Of a DNA stretch of 64,000 bases, positions 47,156 to 61,723 are shown piece after piece (position 1 is the stretch's first letter; the number at the start of each line of letters is the position of its first letter). The position numbers and the translations under genes were made by a program. Source of the DNA: Halocaridina rubra (Eukaryota > Arthropoda > Malacostraca > Decapoda > Atyidae); contig JAXCGZ010007584.1 in the NCBI GenBank assembly GCA_037179515.1, positions 41,001 to 105,000 of the forward strand, written 5' to 3'. The notes below the pieces were generated by a model. The model saw nothing but the letters and a program-made list of their open reading frames with translations, searched no databases and was not told where the DNA came from.

Positions 47156-48214
47156 CATCATAATATGCTAATTGCATTAGGAATTTCATTCCATTTTCGT
47201 TGCCAAACTTCACCAGCTAACAACATTCATAGACATTAAGTAAACATATAATTTAATTAAGATTATAAATATCTAAGTATATGGTTTCTAATACTCACTT
47301 TCGTGTTTCTGAAACCACTGATACAGAAAAAGAACCAGAGAACATTGCAGAGAACGTGTGTAAAGAATAAAAAAGATGAAAGTCACTCTGACGACCATCT
47401 CGCGCCAAGGTTTTGTTTACACTACGACGTAAATGAAATTTCCCGCGGTTTTCGGCAATGATTCTTTAAACAGTTTGATGGCCGGAATCGGGGAGGGAAG
47501 GAGCACATGTAAGGCCATTATATAAGCTTGAACAAGTGGAAAAGGTGAGTTAGTCATTGCAAATCTCATTGATGTGAGGAAGGTGAAGCGTTTGTTTTTT
47601 TATATAGGTAGATAACAGCAGATAAATCAAGGTAATTTATAATAAAATTTTCTTTTTTGATATATTTTGGTTTTAACACTCGATGACTTTTGGACCCATA
47701 TCTTAGACTGGAGCATCAATTTATTTCTTTTATTTTTATATATTCTAGTTTTTATTTCTCGGCTCTTATTTCTCTCTATATATTTAGTAATATGTAATAC
47801 TCCTACTCTACTATTTGAGAGCACCAGTTCTTAAAGAATTAAACAGCTACAATCACATTATATGGAAGCACTTGAATACGCCCTATATTTTTAATTTATG
47901 CATATACATGCAATTTCTGTGACGAAGAAGGGGCATTTAGCATACACTTTTTGTATGAATATAATCTTGTACACTTGAAAGATATAATCCATACTGGCCA
48001 TGATTAATCTTTATTATTTTATAACTTTATTGGCAGAATTTAACATGCACTTTAAGTTAATACACCAGAAAATATTGTAAATCTATAGTGTATAACAGAC
48101 CTGAGTAACTCAGAATCTATTTTCATACATATTCACCTCAGTTTACAAGTCTAGGGTACATTTCAGCCGCATTTGAATTGTCTAATGACGTACATTTTTA
48201 AGTGTTTTAATTCT

Positions 48215-48470
48215 CTTTTTTTTTATGATTGTGACACCAGTACGAGCCAAAATAAATAAATAAATAAATAAAATAAATCTGACCTCTTCGGGCCTTGGTA
48301 CGAAGAAAACATAAAGTAAAGAGAAAAGGTGATGGGGAATGTTGTTACTTGCCAGATGTGAAGGGATAATAAGAGATGTGTAACGAATATCCAAGAATAG
48401 TCGGTGTTGATGTAGGCATAGAAAAAGAACTGTAACTGAAGGAAGACTGGTAGGAGACTGGTGTTTATAT
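48215..48470 (-). repeat. dispersed repeat family B, longest copy
   Basis: The reverse complement runs CAGTCTTCCTTCAGTTACAG, GCCTACATCAACACCGACTA, TATCCCTTCACATCTGGCAA, TTTTCTTCGTACCAAGGCCC and GTACTGGTGTCACAATCAT, then an A-run. It lies 130 bp upstream of gene C's coding exon. Confidence 0.75.
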
Positions 48471-48598
48471 GGTATTATTGTAGACTGTAGCAAGTATATC
48501 CATATATAATGATTATTTTTTTTTATAATTTCGATCTTCTCTAATATGCTGTATCATATTTTTACCAACACAGGAGTGAATACCTGTAAAAGGTAGCC

Positions 48599-51016
48599 AT
48601 GCTAATCAGCCTGGCATTCTTGGTGGGTGCCCTCCTAAATGGAGGAACATGGAGTCTGCCCCACCACTCCAACAATCATTTTCAAGAAACTTACGTCTTA
48701 AGGACTCCAATTATCAATCAGTACACTGAGGAAAGGGCATATAAGGATGATGTAGAATATCTTGAGGATAAACGCTATCCACGGCATTTTTCTGATGTTT
48801 TCGATGATAATTTGTTTGAAAATGATTATTCATACGCTGGAGATGGCAACCCATACTTTGTTGAAAGCTATTTTGGAGATAAAAGCTACTATGATGATTT
48901 TGATAGCCATGAGTTCATTATTGATGATAATGCGAACACAGATATATTGAAATTTAACGGGCCTCAACAAAATATTGGCTTTGTATACTTAGAAAAGATA
49001 AATAAACAAGATTACCCTCAGAATCCTGACCGTATAAGAGTAGTTAGGGACTTATTTAGATCACCATTTAGAACATCCAACAAACCAGGGATTGGTTCTG
49101 GTGGATCTCTCACAAATAAACCAGGAGGAGGATGGGATGGATCACTGACAAATAAACCAGATGGAGGATGGGGTGGATCACTGACAAATAAACCAGATGG
49201 AGGATGGGGTGGATCGCTAACAAACAAACCAGGAGGAATATGGAAGAGATCGCTCACAAGTAAACACGAACGCTCAGCTGAAGCAGATTCTATCACACAT
49301 ATTAGAACATCAGATGGATCACTCACAAACAAACCAGGAGGAGGCTCAGATGGATCACTCACAAACAAACCCGGAGGCGGATGGGATGGCTCACTTACAA
49401 ATAAACCAGATGGAGGAGAAGATGGATCACTCACAAACAAGCCTGGAGGAGGATGGGACGGCTCACTCACAAATAAACCAGATGGAGGAGATGATGGTTC
49501 ACTTACAAACAAGCCAGGAGGAGGATGGGATGGCTCACTCACAAATAAACCAGATGGAGGATTGGATGGTTCACTCACTAACAAGCCAGATGGAGGATGG
49601 GATGGCTCACTCACAAATAAACCAGATGGAGGATTGGATGGTTCACTCACTAACAAGCCAGATGGAGGATGGGATGGCTCACTCACAAACAAACCAGGAG
49701 GAGGATGGGATGGTTCTCTCACAAATAAACCCAGTGATGGGGAAGGGTATAGTGGCAGTGACTCCGTATCTAATAAGCCGACGCAAGGCTTAGGGAGTCT
49801 GAGCATTTTCCTGCCAAATTCTCGATCAAAGAGACAGTCTGGTCGAGGTGAGAGAAAATCATGGGGTGGAAGTGGTTCTTGGAGTGGAAGTGGTTCTATC
49901 AGTGGAAGTGGCTCTGGGGGTGGTAGCGGTTCCTGGAGTGGTAGTGGAAGTGGCTCATGGAGTGGAGGAGGGAATGGCGGAGGTCAGGGAGGAGGCAGTG
50001 GCGGTGGAGGAGAGAATGGTGGAGGGCAAGGAGGGGGTAGTGGCGGTGGACAGGGAGGGGGCAGTGGTGGCGGATTTGGAGGGGGCAATGGTGGAGGAAG
50101 TGGCGGTGGATTTGGTGGAGGGCAAGGAGGAGGAAGTGGTGGTGGATTTGGTGGCGGGAATGGTGGGGGAAGTGGTGGTGGATTTGGAGGGGGAGGAAAT
50201 GGTGGAGGACAAGGAGGGGGCAGTGGTGGTGGATTCGGAGGGGGAGGAAACGGTGGAGGACAGGGAGGGGGCAGCGGTGGTGGATTCGGAGGCGGGAATG
50301 GTGGAGGACAAGGAGGAGGAAGTGGTGGCGGATTTGGGGGAGGAAATGGTGGAGGGCAAGGAGGAGGGACCGGTGGTGGATTTGGAGGTGGGAATGGTGG
50401 AGGACAAGGAGGAGGAAGTGGTGGCGGATTCGGAGGCGGGAATGGTGGAGGGCAAGGAGGAGGAAGTGGTGGTGGATTCGGAGGCGGGAATGGTGGAGGA
50501 CAAGGAGGAGGAAGTGGTGGCGGATTTGGGGGAGGAAATGGTGGAGGGAGCGGTGGTGGATTTGGAGGCGGGAATGGTGGAGGACAAGGAGGAGGAAGTG
50601 GTGGTGGATTTGGAGGCGGGAATGGTGGAGGGCAAGGAGGAGGAAGTGGTGGTGGATTTGGGGGAGGGAATGGTGGAGGGCAAGGAGGAGGAAGTGGTGG
50701 TGGATTTGGAGGAGGCAATGGTGGAGGGCAAGGAGGAGGCAGTGGTGGTGGACACGGAGGTGGTGATGGTGGAGGACATGGAGGTGGAGGTGGATTTGGA
50801 GGAGGTGGAGGCATTGGAGGAGGAGGTAGTGGTGGCGGATTTGGGGGAGGTGGAGGTATTGGTGGAGGGGGAGGAGGTGGTGGTGGATTTGGTGGAGGGG
50901 GAGGAGGTGGTGGTGGATTTGGTGGAGGAGGAGGAGGTGGTGGATTTGGAGGAGGAGGAAGCAGCACTACAACTGCTTATCCACCAATTCCTTCAGTTGA
51001 TCCAGAATATCTCTGA
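48599..51016 (+). CDS. secreted modular repeat protein C (SLTNKPG and GGGF/GGGNGGGQ repeats)
   Basis: An 805-residue frame; ATG follows an acceptor (TACCAACACAG) by about 26 bp. Modules in order: signal peptide MLISLAFLVGALLNGGTWS; an acidic Asp/Tyr-rich domain (about 20-155); sixteen GSLTNKP units of 12 residues (36 bp), interrupted once by SLTSKHERSAEADS; a furin-like site (SRSKRQS); a short SWGGSGSWSGSGSISG region; about 330 residues of GGGQGGGSGGGFGGGN (16 residues, 48 bp); and the C-terminus STTTAYPPIPSVDPEYL. No cysteine is seen. The SG and GGGF modules and the TNKPG motif also occur in the two proteins at 31512 and 38574, in a different order. Likely an extracellular structural protein; function unknown. 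Confidence 0.85.
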   Translation: MLISLAFLVGALLNGGTWSLPHHSNNHFQETYVLRTPIINQYTEERAYKDDVEYLEDKRYPRHFSDVFDDNLFENDYSYAGDGNPYFVESYFGDKSYYDDFDSHEFIIDDNANTDILKFNGPQQNIGFVYLEKINKQDYPQNPDRIRVVRDLFRSPFRTSNKPGIGSGGSLTNKPGGGWDGSLTNKPDGGWGGSLTNKPDGGWGGSLTNKPGGIWKRSLTSKHERSAEADSITHIRTSDGSLTNKPGGGSDGSLTNKPGGGWDGSLTNKPDGGEDGSLTNKPGGGWDGSLTNKPDGGDDGSLTNKPGGGWDGSLTNKPDGGLDGSLTNKPDGGWDGSLTNKPDGGLDGSLTNKPDGGWDGSLTNKPGGGWDGSLTNKPSDGEGYSGSDSVSNKPTQGLGSLSIFLPNSRSKRQSGRGERKSWGGSGSWSGSGSISGSGSGGGSGSWSGSGSGSWSGGGNGGGQGGGSGGGGENGGGQGGGSGGGQGGGSGGGFGGGNGGGSGGGFGGGQGGGSGGGFGGGNGGGSGGGFGGGGNGGGQGGGSGGGFGGGGNGGGQGGGSGGGFGGGNGGGQGGGSGGGFGGGNGGGQGGGTGGGFGGGNGGGQGGGSGGGFGGGNGGGQGGGSGGGFGGGNGGGQGGGSGGGFGGGNGGGSGGGFGGGNGGGQGGGSGGGFGGGNGGGQGGGSGGGFGGGNGGGQGGGSGGGFGGGNGGGQGGGSGGGHGGGDGGGHGGGGGFGGGGGIGGGGSGGGFGGGGGIGGGGGGGGGFGGGGGGGGGFGGGGGGGGFGGGGSSTTTAYPPIPSVDPEYL
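49090..49760 (+). repeat. 36 bp coding minisatellite (SLTNKP units)
   Basis: Sixteen units of about 36 bp encode GSLTNKP(G/D)GG(W/E/D/L/S)(D/G). Alternating G and D after the proline suggests a 72 bp higher-order unit. Confidence 0.9.
49970..50960 (+). repeat. 48 bp coding minisatellite (GGGQGGGSGGGFGGGN units)
   Basis: About a kilobase of G-rich sequence with a mostly 48 bp period, strongly purine-skewed on the plus strand. Antisense open frames here are by-products of the repeat. Confidence 0.9.
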
Positions 51017-51416
51017 GTATCAATTCATTGCTCAAAATTTTGTGATTTGTTGGTTCACAATTATCCTGATTAATGACAAGGACTTAGTGCGAACATCAAA
51101 ATTCTTATGTTGTTCCTGATTGTTATAACAACCTCTATCACGTAGTTTAATAGATGTTATTACTATTATATTTTAATTACATTTGCAAGTTTTGGATTTG
51201 CAAGGAACTGGTACACGTTAATTTGCCATTTTATACAATGTAATGTTAATTGTTTAGTTAATCTCATTGCACTGTTACATTACCATATGAAAAAATATTG
51301 TATAATATTGAACTTAAGAGAGACATACCTGGAATACTTCACATATGATATTTTTTGTGAATTTCTTTTCCTCTTCAGTTTCATGTTAATTAGATAATGA
51401 TGGAAAAAATGTCTTT

Positions 51417-51422
51417 AATAAA
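51417..51422 (+). terminator. polyadenylation signal, gene C
   Basis: AATAAA 401 bp after the stop codon; AATAAA also recurs near 51522-51536. Confidence 0.55.
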
Positions 51423-51591
51423 GAAATTTTTCTTCTATAATTGAAGAAAAAAAGGTATTAAGTAAGGAGCCATATTCTGGCTATACAGTTTCCATCTCTG
51501 ATTATGTATGTTATGTTGAAATAAAATAAAAATAAAATGTGTGATTATATTTACCTATGTTAATAATGAATTTATATTTCTTAAATTAAGA

Positions 51592-51592
<1 letters not shown>

Positions 51593-51634
<42 letters not shown>

Positions 51635-51814
51635 TTCCGGTTTTACATCACGGACCCCCTTTTCTACCAAGGGCTAGGACGGTTGCCTTCTTGCGAAGGA
51701 CTTGTTTTGGCAGATATAATCGTTACCCTGAGTGGATGCCTTTGCTAACCTCAGACCGTGACGGGGCGCGAAACCTCGACCTGACGCCTCAAAGTCGCGG
51801 ACACTACCGGTTGA

Positions 51815-51846
<32 letters not shown>
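51593..51846 (-). mobile_element. S1 SINE within an (AAT)n tract
   Basis: Reverse-oriented S1 (51634-51814): GTTCCGGTTTTACATCACGG, GTTGCCTTCTTGCGAAGGAC, GACCGTGACGGGGCGCG and CGCGGACACTACCGGTTGA. About 40 bp of (AAT)n lies on the left and 30 bp on the right, so it inserted into, or seeded, the trinucleotide repeat. Confidence 0.88.
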
Positions 51847-51847
<1 letters not shown>

Positions 51848-52439
51848 TGGATAATCGAACTAAAAATAAATAACACGTAACAAAGATATGAGATGAAAAG
51901 AATAATATACAAATGAATGAGTCATTAAAATAAAAGTAACAGGAAAAATGAGCTATCTTGGTTGGGTGCTTTTTTTTTTTTTATAAACATTGATTCAGCA
52001 ATCCTAAGGTCAAGTATATTGTTATTTTTATATAATATTGTAAAATTATTTACATATACGAAGCTAGTACAGGTAAAAACATATTCTCTAATATTTAAAT
52101 TTCGAGGCCTTACCTGTTGTTTCTTCGTTCGTGTACTGACTCCTCTGTGCTCATCCACCCTTGCACATAAAGCTCCTAGAGGTGGAGCCAACGTACTGAG
52201 ATAAACAATCAGGGCATTTATAACTATAAACAATGGAGGAACACATGAGGGAATCAGCAGTTTTATAGTTACGACTGTTATTTAATATATCTTTAATTCT
52301 GAAGTGGTTAAATAAGGCAATTTTGAAGTTAATATGTGGATAGAACTTTCATATAATTTGCTGAATATCTCTTATGAATAGTTTATTTACATATTTGAAT
52401 AATAAGGTAATTTTATGTATTTTTCCAGTTCTAAGAAAG

Positions 52440-52577
<138 letters not shown>

Positions 52578-53444
52578 CTACATGTGCTGAGCATTTCCAA
52601 ATAACACAGTAGCCTGACGAGGACTCACTAGACCCCAAAACTTCTTGGTGGATTTTTGCCATATGCACAAAACTACAATCCTGAACTTTGTGCACATGTT
52701 GCCCAGGACACGGCACGTGGAGCCAACCCACCAGTGTCCCAATTTTGATGATATTCTATACTATTATCAAGAGTTATCAAAATCTCAGGCTAGATGCACT
52801 GAACGTAATATTCATCTGAATGCTTGAGTGTAAGGTGCTTGATTCGTTGCAGAAGAATCTCTGGTATAAAGTATAACAATAGTATCATAAAATAGAACAC
52901 TCCTTTGGTACTTTTTTATTTCCTTGAAAAGGCGATATTCATACAAGCACAAATAAGTGGCAGACCTGTTTGAGTACTGAATACCCCAATCAAGTGGATG
53001 AATTCTTGTTCACTTTACCTCTGATATGAAAGCCTATCTATGGTATAAGCTCGATAATCTGTACACATTTCAAATCATTATCTGAGAGAAAAGTTGCATT
53101 TTGGTCTGTTGCACTGACAACAAAATCAATTATGTAATTTTTGATGAAGACACTAAAAGTAGCAGTGTCAGAATTTGTCAGTAGAGTGTCGTTCACATCA
53201 TGTTCACGAAAAATAGTTGAATCCAATGTTCACATTCCAAAATCACATGGGTACCTTGGCACACCACACTAAATATATGTCTGGCCTTAATAAAATCTGT
53301 CAATGTTCATGATGAATACTATCAGTTTCACTAAACATCATTTATATATCCAGTCATCAGCAATGTCTTCAGCACAAGTCAAACTGATTTGAGTTTAATT
53401 AACTTTTTAAGAAATATATTTAGAATATGGGATGGTCACTAGCT

Positions 53445-53600
53445 ATCAACAAAATCATTAGGATGGGATAGAAAAGGGAGAGGGAAGCCAGTGATGTCAT
53501 CCCTGAAGAGAGGGAAATGGAATGGGAAGATCTGGGAGGAAAACCACAAATTTTAAATAGAGGGAGAATGAGAGGGGAGACCCTCCTGCTAATTTCTATC
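53445..53600 (+). repeat. dispersed purine-rich repeat family E, copy 2
   Basis: TTAGGATGGGATAGAAAAGG, GGGAGGAAAACCACAAATTT and GAGAGGGGAGACCCTCCTGC are collinear with 24345-24478. Confidence 0.6.
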
Positions 53601-54512
53601 CATTTCAATGTATATTGAATGTTCATTGAATAAGTATTTACAGAGAACTATTGCCGTCAAACTTTCATTTTAGCATTGACATTATCTTAAGATCCCAATT
53701 TTCTGAAATATCTGTAAAAGAACAAGAATCATACGGATAGCAATATGGGGTCTCAGTAAACCCAAACGACAAATTTAATGTGTCACTCCTAAATGCTGCA
53801 ACCATTTCTGGTTTAAAACGATATGCAAATACAGTAACCATCTACTGCAAAAATCATGAACGGCTAAGTTGAAATATAAAAGGATGGCTCAATGAAATCT
53901 TGTAAAAGCAAGTTGGGGTCTATTATGACCCATCTGCATATATATGATGTAGGACCTCACACTGAGTTTATGCTTTTTGTGAATCATTAACTATTAAAGG
54001 AAAAAAAAAACCATGTAATATATAATATATAAAGTGGATTGTATATATTATATTGCATTTTAAATATGTAACCAAAATAAAAGAAAAATATAATTTTACC
54101 TGAGTCAAACTATTTGAGCAGGTGTTTGATCTTAGGAAAATGAATCGTTACGTTATATAAATAAGTAGATTAGTTATGTAGATTACTCATTAACCGTCAG
54201 CTATTTCAAACAATAAACCTTTTAGCAAACCCGTCGATGTACGTTACTATGATGTCATCAAAGTTATCAATGAATATATATCTGAGCTTCCTCTCCCTCT
54301 CTCTCTCACCCCTTACCTTCTCACAGATCCTGGACCGATACCTGAAGGGGCCTCAGCATCCTTGAGGAGTACAAGATGTCCTGGGATCTCTGACATTGGT
54401 GCACTTTGGAGATGTTCTAGATTTCTTTCATATATGATGTAAACCTTAGCCCCGGATGCCAGAAACTGCGATCTTCGAAAGTCTGAAAGGGAATCTTATT
54501 ATATTGTTATCT

Positions 54513-54514
54513 CC

Positions 54515-54605
<91 letters not shown>
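54513..54605. repeat. (CT)n(TA)n microsatellite
   Basis: A short CT run and then about 78 bp of TA, adjoining an S1 SINE. Confidence 0.97.
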
Positions 54606-55064
<459 letters not shown>

Positions 55065-55689
55065 TTTTATTATTATTATCATTAATTACGAAGAATGAGG
55101 ACCTGACTGTACACAAAAATATTATATTATATAAACAATAAAAAAATAACCTAACCTAACCTAACCGAAGAATGTGGACCTATAAAAGTTTCAAGTTCCA
55201 ATTCTTCCTGAACTTATTATTATTGTTATTATTATTATTACTATTATTATTAAAGAGGGTGTAGTACTTTGTCTTAACATTGCACAAAATGCTTACGTGT
55301 TAGAATTTCTATTTAAATTACTGATTCATTTTCCACATAATAACGAAGTCATAGATAACAAGAGATATCACAATGGTTTCTTTATTACTTCTCGAATAAG
55401 CTTTGATTATCTTATATTACAAACTGTACACTGGACTAATTACTATTCTAGAACACAGTATTTTTTTAATCATATATTACATATTAGTATCTCCATAACA
55501 ATATAGTTTGTGTCAATAAATAGATAATATGTAATTGCGTTTATTGATCATTAATGCTAATTAAATAAACTTTTCAATTATTAACAAACTTGAAAGCATT
55601 TTCTTACAACGTATTAAAATACTAGTTCGCTAATTCATTAGTTTATTTTAGAATAAAGACCCTTATTAAAGTATGCTGTTGTAAAAGTC

Positions 55690-55896
55690 GACAAAAGGGG
55701 CGGAGCGAGGGATCTTAGAATACCCCCCCTTCCTTAGTATCAAGAATACGCTTATCCCCCCGGCCACCCCCTTTTGCATTGTTCCCGTTGTTTTCAAGAA
55801 AGCGGTGAACGCCCACTTCCCCCTCCCCCCAAGGCCTCTTCCCACAGTTCAGCATATGAGAGAACAAATGAACGACGTTCGTGTTTTGTGCTTGTT
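55690..55896 (+). promoter_or_regulatory. GC-richer putative promoter and 5' UTR
   Basis: Contrasts with the AT-rich surroundings: C-runs (CCCCCC, CCCCCGGCCACCCCC, CCCCCTCCCCCC) and CpGs occur directly before the ATG at 55897. No TATA box seen. Confidence 0.4.
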
Positions 55897-56048
55897 ATGG
55901 AGGTGACAGTTCGGGAAGAACAGGCGAAAACAAGCGAGAACTCCGGCAAAGGCATAGATATACCTGAGGACGATCCTGTGGCCCTCAGACATGCCTTACT
56001 CCTGCACGAGATCGAAGCCATTGATGAATATTGGGGACCTACCCTCAG
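55897..56048 (+). CDS. probable first coding exon of an unrecognised gene
   Basis: ATG (context TTGTTATGG) opens MEVTVREEQAKTSENSGKG, followed by IDIPEDDPVALRHALLLHEI and EAIDEYWGPTLR. It ends at a good donor, CCCTCAG|GTAAGAG, in phase 2. The sequence is acidic with a predicted helix (ALRHALLLHEIEAID). I do not recognise the family. Codon composition and the GC-rich 5' flank look genuine. Candidate downstream exons are at 61962-62079, 62478-62586 and 63540-63614. At least one linking exon is unaccounted for, because exon 61962 begins in phase 0. Confidence 0.5.
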
Positions 56049-57114
56049 GTAAGAGGAATGGGTTCGAGTTCTGGATAATAGTTTTGACAATTTTGACACA
56101 TTAAGCTTATCTATATTTTTTATCATTGAGGATTTTTTGACCATATATGTATATATGAATAAATACTTGCAAGTATTACGTATGTAGTGCTTGGTCAGAT
56201 AAGGTGAAATATGACCAATATCTCATGACGTCATGTAATCTACAGGTATTACTCTGAAGGTTTCATGCATGAGTCATCGAGGGTTACTATTATCAAGGGT
56301 ATATATTTACTTTTACACCCTCCCCAAGAAGAGAAACTTGCCAAACATTGAAGGAAATATGTCAAACAACTTATTGACAATAATTTCAACTATCCACTTG
56401 GTTTTTTTTTTGAAGGGGGATGAACTAACTTAAAAAAAAAAAAAACAGTAATATAGAATTTTTTCTCTAACTGGGAATTTTTGAGTAAATAGAAAACGTC
56501 AAAACAACCAATGTTACTACACAGAAATATCAGAATTTTTATCATAAGTTTTTACTGTTGCAGCCGTCTCACTTTGGAAATGAAAAGTGTATTTTCCTGT
56601 TTTCTCATGTGTTAAATTAATATGACTATGAAAACCGGAGGAAAATTTAAAATGACCCAACCAGACTTAACCTAAAAATGTAATTTACGATTTTTTTTTT
56701 TTATAATGTGATCGTATGAAGTATCCTAAATTACTATTTTTAGGTTAGGTTAGGTTAGCATATATTTTTCGACGACTTTCAAGAGCATACTAATTCAAAA
56801 CATCAAAAATTATATGAAAATTATAATTTTCACCTTCAAATTGAGACAGGTGCCATTGTAAAAATTTACCACTTTTGTTAGGTAGTGCCAATCTAAGCAT
56901 ATACTTGGCCAATACTCTCATCAGTCTTGTACTACCAAACATAACCGGTCCACTTAACCATACTTAAATCTAGTGCATATATAGTATTGCTCAATATTGT
57001 GGTCTACTGTATTGGTAAGAAATAATTTTCTACAACACAAGTAAATGTGTTCCTTCACATTTTTTGCAAATTGATAACTAGACAGTGTGATATTTCTTTT
57101 CTCGCTGAAATTAA

Positions 57115-57167
<53 letters not shown>
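57115..57167. repeat. (TA)n microsatellite
   Basis: TA run of about 53 bp abutting the left end of a Tigger-like element. Confidence 0.97.
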
Positions 57168-58336
<1,169 letters not shown>

Positions 58337-58673
58337 CTTTATTTGCAAAGTTGGTAACATGATTATAAATTGCAGGCCTTAAAATGTCTTTTTATGTATT
58401 ATTATTTTCCTCAAATTTTGAAATTTTTGTGATTTTCCCCACCCAAAAACTCCGAATTCTTACTCTTTTTCCCAATTTTGACAGATGAGGTAAATAAAAA
58501 TATCACTAATTCTCTCAATTTCTGAGGAAAATTACTATCAAATCCCTTGGAAACACAAACAAAAAATATTTTAGAAAATCATATTTTCAGTTAGTATGTG
58601 GTTTTGCACATTAAAGTAAACAGTTACTATAAATAAACATTTATATGCAAAACTTTTGAAATTACTTATCTAT

Positions 58674-59008
58674 ATAAAGAGGGTCCTCGGTTTACAGTGT
58701 CTCCGAGTTACGATCTTTCGTAGTTACAATACATCTCCCATAAATTATGCTTTTTTTTTTTATATCATTTTTGGTCTATTATGTCTCTCAAGCATAAAGC
58801 AGATTCTTCTGATGGCAATGCTTCAAAGGAAAAGAAAGCCACCACCATGGAAGTGAAATAAGAGATAGTGGAATGCATGGAATAGGGAGAAACTTTACTT
58901 TGGCATTAGCATAGGTGCTTATTTCGGTGTGTTCCGACTTACACTGAAATTCGGGTTACATCATATTTCAGGAACAGAGCTCTAACGAAAAGTGAGGACC
59001 CCCTTACA
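58674..59008 (+). mobile_element. second Tigger-like remnant, MITE-sized
   Basis: Terminal inverted repeats GGGTCCTCGGTTTACAG and (reverse complement of the right end) GGGTCCTCACTTTTCGT bracket about 330 bp. From 58781 it encodes MSLKHKADSSDGNASKEKK, then TTMEVK, a stop and EIVECME, resembling the start of Tigger transposases. Edges are approximate. Confidence 0.75.
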
Positions 59009-59179
59009 GTACACTGTGTCTCCTGTACCAAAGTAACTGGATCAAGTTTAATTCCTGTATTAGTACAGTCTAAGAATAACAACATTAAGTAATTAGAAAA
59101 TAGAAGGGTGATTACATTACTGTATACTGTAACAAGTGATGTTTAAAAAATAATAATAATAATAATAATTGCATAATTT

Positions 59180-59282
59180 GACGGGTCACATTTAAATGGG
59201 GATACTACAGGCATGTTTGAGCTGGGGTATTAATGCTGGATGCCCTTCCCAATACCCCACCGTGAGCTCAGATTCACGTTAT
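59180..59282 (-). repeat. S2 SINE
   Basis: AAATGGGGATACTACAGGCA, GTTTGAGCTGGGGTATTAAT, GGATGCCCTTCCCAATACCC and GTGAGCTCAGATTCACG. Confidence 0.7.
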
Positions 59283-59942
59283 ATGAGTAATGGTTTAAAA
59301 TTTTTGAATTTTCTATTTTTGAAGTTTTCATTTACTATCCATGGTTAGTAAATGAAAAATTTAAGACAGACAGATCATAAATATTAAGCCATTACTTATA
59401 TAACTCTGTAGAGGGATATGAAAATATAACATTCTCATAGCCATCAATAATGGCAGTTTATATATATATAGTAATTTTCCTTTTGGTAAAAACACTGAAA
59501 ATAAATTTTTAACATTTCCCCCTTTTGCACTGAAGTATAGCAGAATCAGAAACTCATGTCAAATGCAGAATTTTTTATTGACAGCTTGTAGGTTAGGTTG
59601 AGTTAATTGCAGTTTCATATTTGTATTTGTATACTACAGTAATTAACGAGTCCATATATCAGATTTCAAGAACACTACGAGAACACTATTCAGTATGGTA
59701 AATTGTATTGGCTTGTCATACTTATTTCATTATATAAGTATCATATCATACTTAATCACTACCTGTTGCTATACGAATTGTTGCTTAATTTTTATTTGCG
59801 CCGATATGTATGTTGAAGGGGAACATGCTGATTGTTAATTTTCTGAGAGATATTTGTTAAAATGGTATTTTTGAAATCCTCCATGGGTTCTACATATCCT
59901 CTCCTCACTAATAAAATGTTGCACTGTCTTATTTCTTATAAT

Positions 59943-60000
59943 TAGTCCCCATGCAAATAGGGGTGGATTAAAGATAGATGCCCCTCATAGCTGTGGTATA
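59943..60000 (-). repeat. S2 SINE fragment
   Basis: TTAGTCCCCATGCAAATAGG, GGTGGATTAAAGATAGATGC: tail portion only. Confidence 0.5.
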
Positions 60001-61589
60001 AAACCTTTGTTAGTAGCTTCCCTACTTGTGCGCACCACTTCTGAGTTCTCATGGGGTCTAGTATCCTGCCTTAACTGATAAATATATTATTTTTAAATTC
60101 TTATTTCATGTTGCTGATACAATCCTTTTCGTAACATGCATATGACAAGTCTTGTATGGTTGTGATCTTTAATTTTTGTTGGGGTTAGTTAATAGAAGAC
60201 TCATACCATAGTTTCATTAACACTTTAATATCAAGTGTATTAATTTATAGTACTTAGGCATTTAAGATAAAATTGAGGCACTTCGGAAACTTCAGGTCTC
60301 AGGTGCTTCGAAGCAATATGTAATGTATTCGCAGTTTTTGGTGCCACATTGATGGGTGATCTACATCACTACCTGTAGTCTATTGCATCTTTACCTAAGC
60401 TAACTGTTGCGCAGTAATATTCATAAATAACAAAATAAACTTATATAGACATGTTTTTGTCCAAATTCGAATAGCAATAGGTTTACTTATCCATCACCCA
60501 CTTATTGAAATATAGCCAAAAATAATTTTGAAAATCTGATACTTTGAGGTTATATTAAACATTATAGTATAATTTCATATATTGTGAAATGACACTAGCT
60601 AGCAAATATCATATGTTAATAGGCTATTGTATAATGTTTACAAGCATTGCTGTGACTGAAATCTGAATAATTATGAGTTTTATTGCGGCATATGTGTACT
60701 CTGAAATCAATGTGCTACTGTATTACCATAATTTGCATTTCAAAGATATATATGTATTTTTTTTTTAATTTTATAACCACTTATCAGAGAAGCTTCCTGC
60801 CATAAATATAAATTTCATTGTCACAACCCACTCTTATATTTTTACTGAAATATAATTTTATTCCCATGGAGCCAAGAGGAATGATTGGGTTGAATTGGCT
60901 TCCTGTGGATGTGTGCTTTGACTCAGCCACCCCCTTACTTAAGGACGTACGGTCATTGAATATATATGTATTTTTGTACACTCGACCATATTTACACTCT
61001 AATTTTTTTCCGAAGATAATTCGTTATTTTAACAGTGTCTACAACCGAATGCTCACTGACACTGAGCTTCAGATATCGACCCGGGAGCGACTGCTTCCGT
61101 TCGTATCTCAATGATTTACGAAATTTATCATCACATTTCGTTACTTCTGAACTGAAGAAGCCATGTTCACGAAGGCCTAAGATTTTATGCATATTGATAT
61201 CTGGTAGCTGAAAAATGAAACTTTTTAATAATACAAATTATCGCACTTTTTCGTATCTTGTGAAGACGAAGCTTTGGCCGACTTGGAAACCGAACGCGGC
61301 TTGGTTGTGTCGTCTGCAGCTTTCGCGGAAAAAAATTAAAATATTTTTTGCTAAGCTTCGTTTTAAACAAATTTATATTTAATACAGAATGCTACTATGC
61401 CAATGAGGTTATCTGATGTATGTGTTACGAAGGGTAAGCACTTTTTTTTTTTAAGACTATGCGTACTTACACAAGAGAACCCTCGAATAGATTCCGATAG
61501 GGAGAGAATGTATAAATTGATTTTGATTTTATGATGAAATAATCCCAACATACACACACACTTAGGTCATGCACACATTACACTGAATA

Positions 61590-61723
61590 TTCTTTATTAC
61601 ATATCTCATTACCCCTTCACATCTGACAAGTCATTACACTCCATCTCTGTTTCTCATTACTTTATGTATTCTTCGTGCCCAGGCCCGATGAGGGCTGTTA
61701 TATTTTTTGGCCCGTCCTGGTGT

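Noticed and set aside
47519..47545. TATATAA and a GTGAGT donor as promoter and first exon of gene C
   Set aside because: The donor is only about 20 bp after the TATA motif, too close for a transcription start between them.
49955..50967. Long antisense Pro-rich and Ser/Thr-rich open frames opposite gene C
   Set aside because: They mirror the GGX repeats read backwards; no start context, signal peptide or splice support.
60818..61370. Overlapping open frames on both strands, somewhat CpG-rich on the minus strand
   Set aside because: No domain, no paired splice sites and no clear start; could be a transposon relic, but I cannot support a gene.
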